A stretch of 8,479 nt of DNA from Phycisphaerales bacterium (GTDB taxonomy: Bacteria; Planctomycetota; Phycisphaerae; Tepidisphaerales; Tepidisphaeraceae), in the NCBI GenBank assembly GCA_003153655.1, contig PMAK01000217.1, positions 1 through 8,479 of the forward strand, read 5' to 3'. Below the pieces are notes generated by a model. That model was not told the origin of the DNA, did not search any database, and saw nothing but the letters and a program-made list of their open reading frames with translations. Made by a program: the position numbers and the translations under genes. Of the stretch, positions 7,582 to 8,479 are shown one piece after another; positions within the stretch are counted from its first letter, which is position 1; each line of letters starts with the position of its first letter.

Positions 7582-7868
7582 TCCACGTACGATCGAATTC
7601 GTTAGTGCAATATCCCTGGAAAAATAATACTCGCCTCCGATATTCCTCTGACCCTCGCGAAAAGGCCCACCAAAAAAAAACAGGCAAGCCAACTGCGCCA
7701 ACAGCGGCCGCTCCTGTCATATACGAGCCAGAAACGTCGGCCGTCACGAAAACCGCAAACGAAAAAAATCCTAATCCCCAACCAATCGAGCTCAATAGAC
7801 TTTACCCATAGACGACCCTTCAAAAATGGCTAAACTCCCTTACAGTAAGTTCGCTGATAGAGAGCCTC

Positions 7869-7904
7869 GGTAGCAACAGAGAGAGATTTTCCAACTCTAC
7901 TGCC
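7869..7904 (+). other. Possible hairpin in the leader of the RRM gene (distal)
   Basis: GGTAG (7869-7873) and AGAG (7878-7881) can pair with CTGCC (7900-7904, one G-U pair) and CTCT (7895-7898). This gives a nine-pair stem with a small asymmetric internal loop and a 13-base apical loop. If transcription starts near 7850 it would sit close to the 5' end of the mRNA. The pairing is seen by eye; no folding energy was computed. Confidence 0.3.
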
Positions 7905-7964
7905 TCCCCTTCCCTCGATCACCTTCCTACTTTCCGGATCGGAACAAAGCGGTCCCTTTCATTC

Positions 7965-7994
7965 TCACCCTGAAAGAAAAAATCTATAGGGTGA
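7965..7994 (+). promoter_or_regulatory. Perfect 7-bp inverted repeat just upstream of the RRM gene's ribosome binding site
   Basis: TCACCCT (7965-7971) and AGGGTGA (7988-7994) are exact reverse complements separated by a 16-base, A-rich loop. The right arm ends 12 bases before the GGAG ribosome binding site at 8007-8010. It could form an mRNA hairpin affecting translation, or be an operator bound by a dimeric repressor. The symmetry is seen directly; either function is inferred. Autoregulation by the encoded RNA-binding protein is conceivable, but the sequence gives no proof. Confidence 0.4.
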
Positions 7995-8019
7995 TTGCGT
8001 TTCTGTGGAGAACCCCATC

Positions 8020-8406
8020 ATGGGTAGTAAACTATACGTCGGGAATCTGAGCTACAACGTAACTGCATCGCAGTTGGAAGAACTCTTCGGCCAGCACGGC
8101 TCCGTTCAAACCGCTGAAGTCATCAGCGACCGCGACACCGGCCGCAGCAAGGGCTTCGGCTTCGTCGAAATGGGCAGCGACCAGGAGGCCCAGACAGCCA
8201 TTACCGCCCTCAACGGCACACAAATGGATGGCCGCGCACTGACCGTCAATGAAGCTAAACCCCGCGCCGAGCGTCCCGCTGGTGGTGGTGGCGGCCGAGG
8301 CGGATTCGGCGGTGGAGGTGGCGGCGGTGGATACGGTGGTGGTGGCGGAGGCGGCGGTCGCAGCGGCAAAGGCGGCGGCAGCGGTTTCGGCCGCAGCCGG
8401 TATTGA
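8020..8406 (+). CDS. Glycine-rich RNA-binding protein with a single RRM domain
   Basis: Cytoplasmic single-stranded RNA-binding protein of 128 aa, of the small bacterial RRM type known from cyanobacteria and PVC-group bacteria and often linked there to cold or stress responses. One RRM spans residues 3 to about 82. RNP2 is LYVGNL (5-10, aromatic Y6). RNP1 is KGFGFVEM (44-51, stacking F46 and F48). The tail from about 88 is almost all glycine, with scattered R, F, Y and K (RGGFGG, GGYGG, GRSGKGG) and ends GFGRSRY; it resembles an RGG-type region. The ATG at 8020 is preferred because GGAG (8007-8010) sits 9 bases upstream. The in-frame GTG at 8005 has no such site and would add five residues outside the RRM. 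The gene appears to stand alone: a long spacer lies upstream and a terminator directly downstream. It prefers C-ending codons, unlike the operon genes. Confidence 0.95.
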   Translation: MGSKLYVGNLSYNVTASQLEELFGQHGSVQTAEVISDRDTGRSKGFGFVEMGSDQEAQTAITALNGTQMDGRALTVNEAKPRAERPAGGGGGRGGFGGGGGGGGYGGGGGGGGRSGKGGGSGFGRSRY

Positions 8407-8433
8407 TCGTCCAGCTAAGAAGCTAAAATGAAA

Positions 8434-8462
8434 AGCGGGGCCACCACATCGGCGGCCCCGCT
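8434..8462 (+). terminator. Rho-independent terminator of the RRM gene
   Basis: AGCGGGGCC (8434-8442) and GGCCCCGCT (8454-8462) form a perfect nine-pair GC-rich stem. Across a single mismatch, CC (8444-8445) and GG (8451-8452) add two more pairs around a five-base loop. The following sequence is only moderately T-rich (ACTCTTTATATATT), so the U-tract is imperfect. It begins 27 bases after the stop codon of the RRM gene, the expected place. Confidence 0.78.
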
Positions 8463-8479
8463 ACTCTTTATATATTGCC

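Larger units (their letters stand above)
7114..8019. other. Gene-poor spacer between divergent transcription units
   Basis: About 900 bases without an intact gene I can support. From left to right it holds the ribosome binding site and candidate promoter of the minus-strand operon (7124-7181), a REP-like sequence (about 7219-7246), and an open but start-less plus-strand frame (7324-7581) whose last 37 codons resemble a HigA-type antitoxin C-terminus. An A/C-rich stretch with an A-tract near 7672-7680 follows, then the presumed promoter and leader region of the RNA-binding protein gene (about 7800-8019). The open frames crossing 7359-7811 (plus) and 7508-7795 (minus) lack a ribosome binding site and any recognisable protein pattern. 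The length and the antitoxin remnant suggest decayed accessory DNA. Confidence 0.6.

Noticed and set aside
7508..7795. Minus-strand open frame in the spacer with two hydrophobic stretches
   Set aside because: It starts at TTG without a Shine-Dalgarno. Its Phe/Trp richness comes partly from reading A-tracts in antisense, and it overlaps the antitoxin remnant. Not enough support for a membrane protein.
7359..7811. Plus-strand open frame of 150 codons starting MADQLEIIS
   Set aside because: No recognisable domain, Arg/Pro/His-rich composition, poor ribosome binding site, and the antitoxin-like residues lie in a different frame.
7809..7846. Candidate promoters for the RRM gene (TAGACG-16-TAAACT and TTCAAA-16-TACAGT)
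   Set aside because: Each box matches consensus at only four of six positions, and the two candidates overlap, so I could not choose between them or exclude others.
1..8479. CRISPR array, tRNA/rRNA genes, insertion sequences, attachment sites
   Set aside because: No regularly spaced repeats, no tRNA-like or rRNA sequence, no transposase frame and no terminal repeats were seen on either strand.

Overview
The window looks like a bacterial chromosome segment of moderately high GC. It is dominated by one minus-strand operon for peptide or oligopeptide uptake (window start to about 7113). A gene-poor stretch of roughly 0.9 kb follows (7114-8019), then a short plus-strand gene for a glycine-rich RNA-binding protein (8020-8406) with its own terminator. 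No taxonomic marker is present. The combination of a eukaryote-like RRM protein with a glycine tail and peptide-transporter binding proteins that lack lipoprotein signals would suit a Planctomycetota/PVC-type bacterium. That assignment is an inference and is weak.

Operon (minus strand, read from high to low coordinates). A sigma70-like promoter with a perfect TTGACA lies just upstream of the first gene. The order is: an exported alpha-helical protein of unknown function (7113-5905); an OppA-type binding protein (5908-4208); a DppB/OppB-type permease (4211-3279); a DppC/OppC-type permease (3282-2383); a second, membrane-anchored SBP_bac_5 binding protein (2366-420); and the N-terminal 137 residues of a second DppB/YejB-type permease (411 to beyond base 1). 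The first four genes are joined by three identical 4-base ATGA stop/start overlaps, so they are probably translationally coupled. The last two are separated by 16 and 8 bases. The locus therefore carries one binding protein plus permease-pair module followed directly by the start of a second. No ATPase gene lies in the window; it is either downstream, past base 1, or elsewhere in the genome.

Spacer 7114-8019. It holds the operon promoter, a short sequence resembling a dispersed REP-like repeat (about 7219-7246), and the start-less C-terminal remnant of a HigA-like antitoxin (about 7471-7581). It also contains the presumed long leader of the RNA-binding protein gene, with two possible hairpins.

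The RRM gene has clear RNP2 and RNP1 motifs, a well-placed GGAG ribosome binding site that selects the ATG at 8020, and a GC-rich terminator hairpin downstream.

I found no convincing new defence or mobile system. The items most worth a second look are the antitoxin remnant, the unknown exported protein coupled to the transporter, the anchored binding protein with a coiled-coil-like stalk, and the structured leader of the RRM gene.
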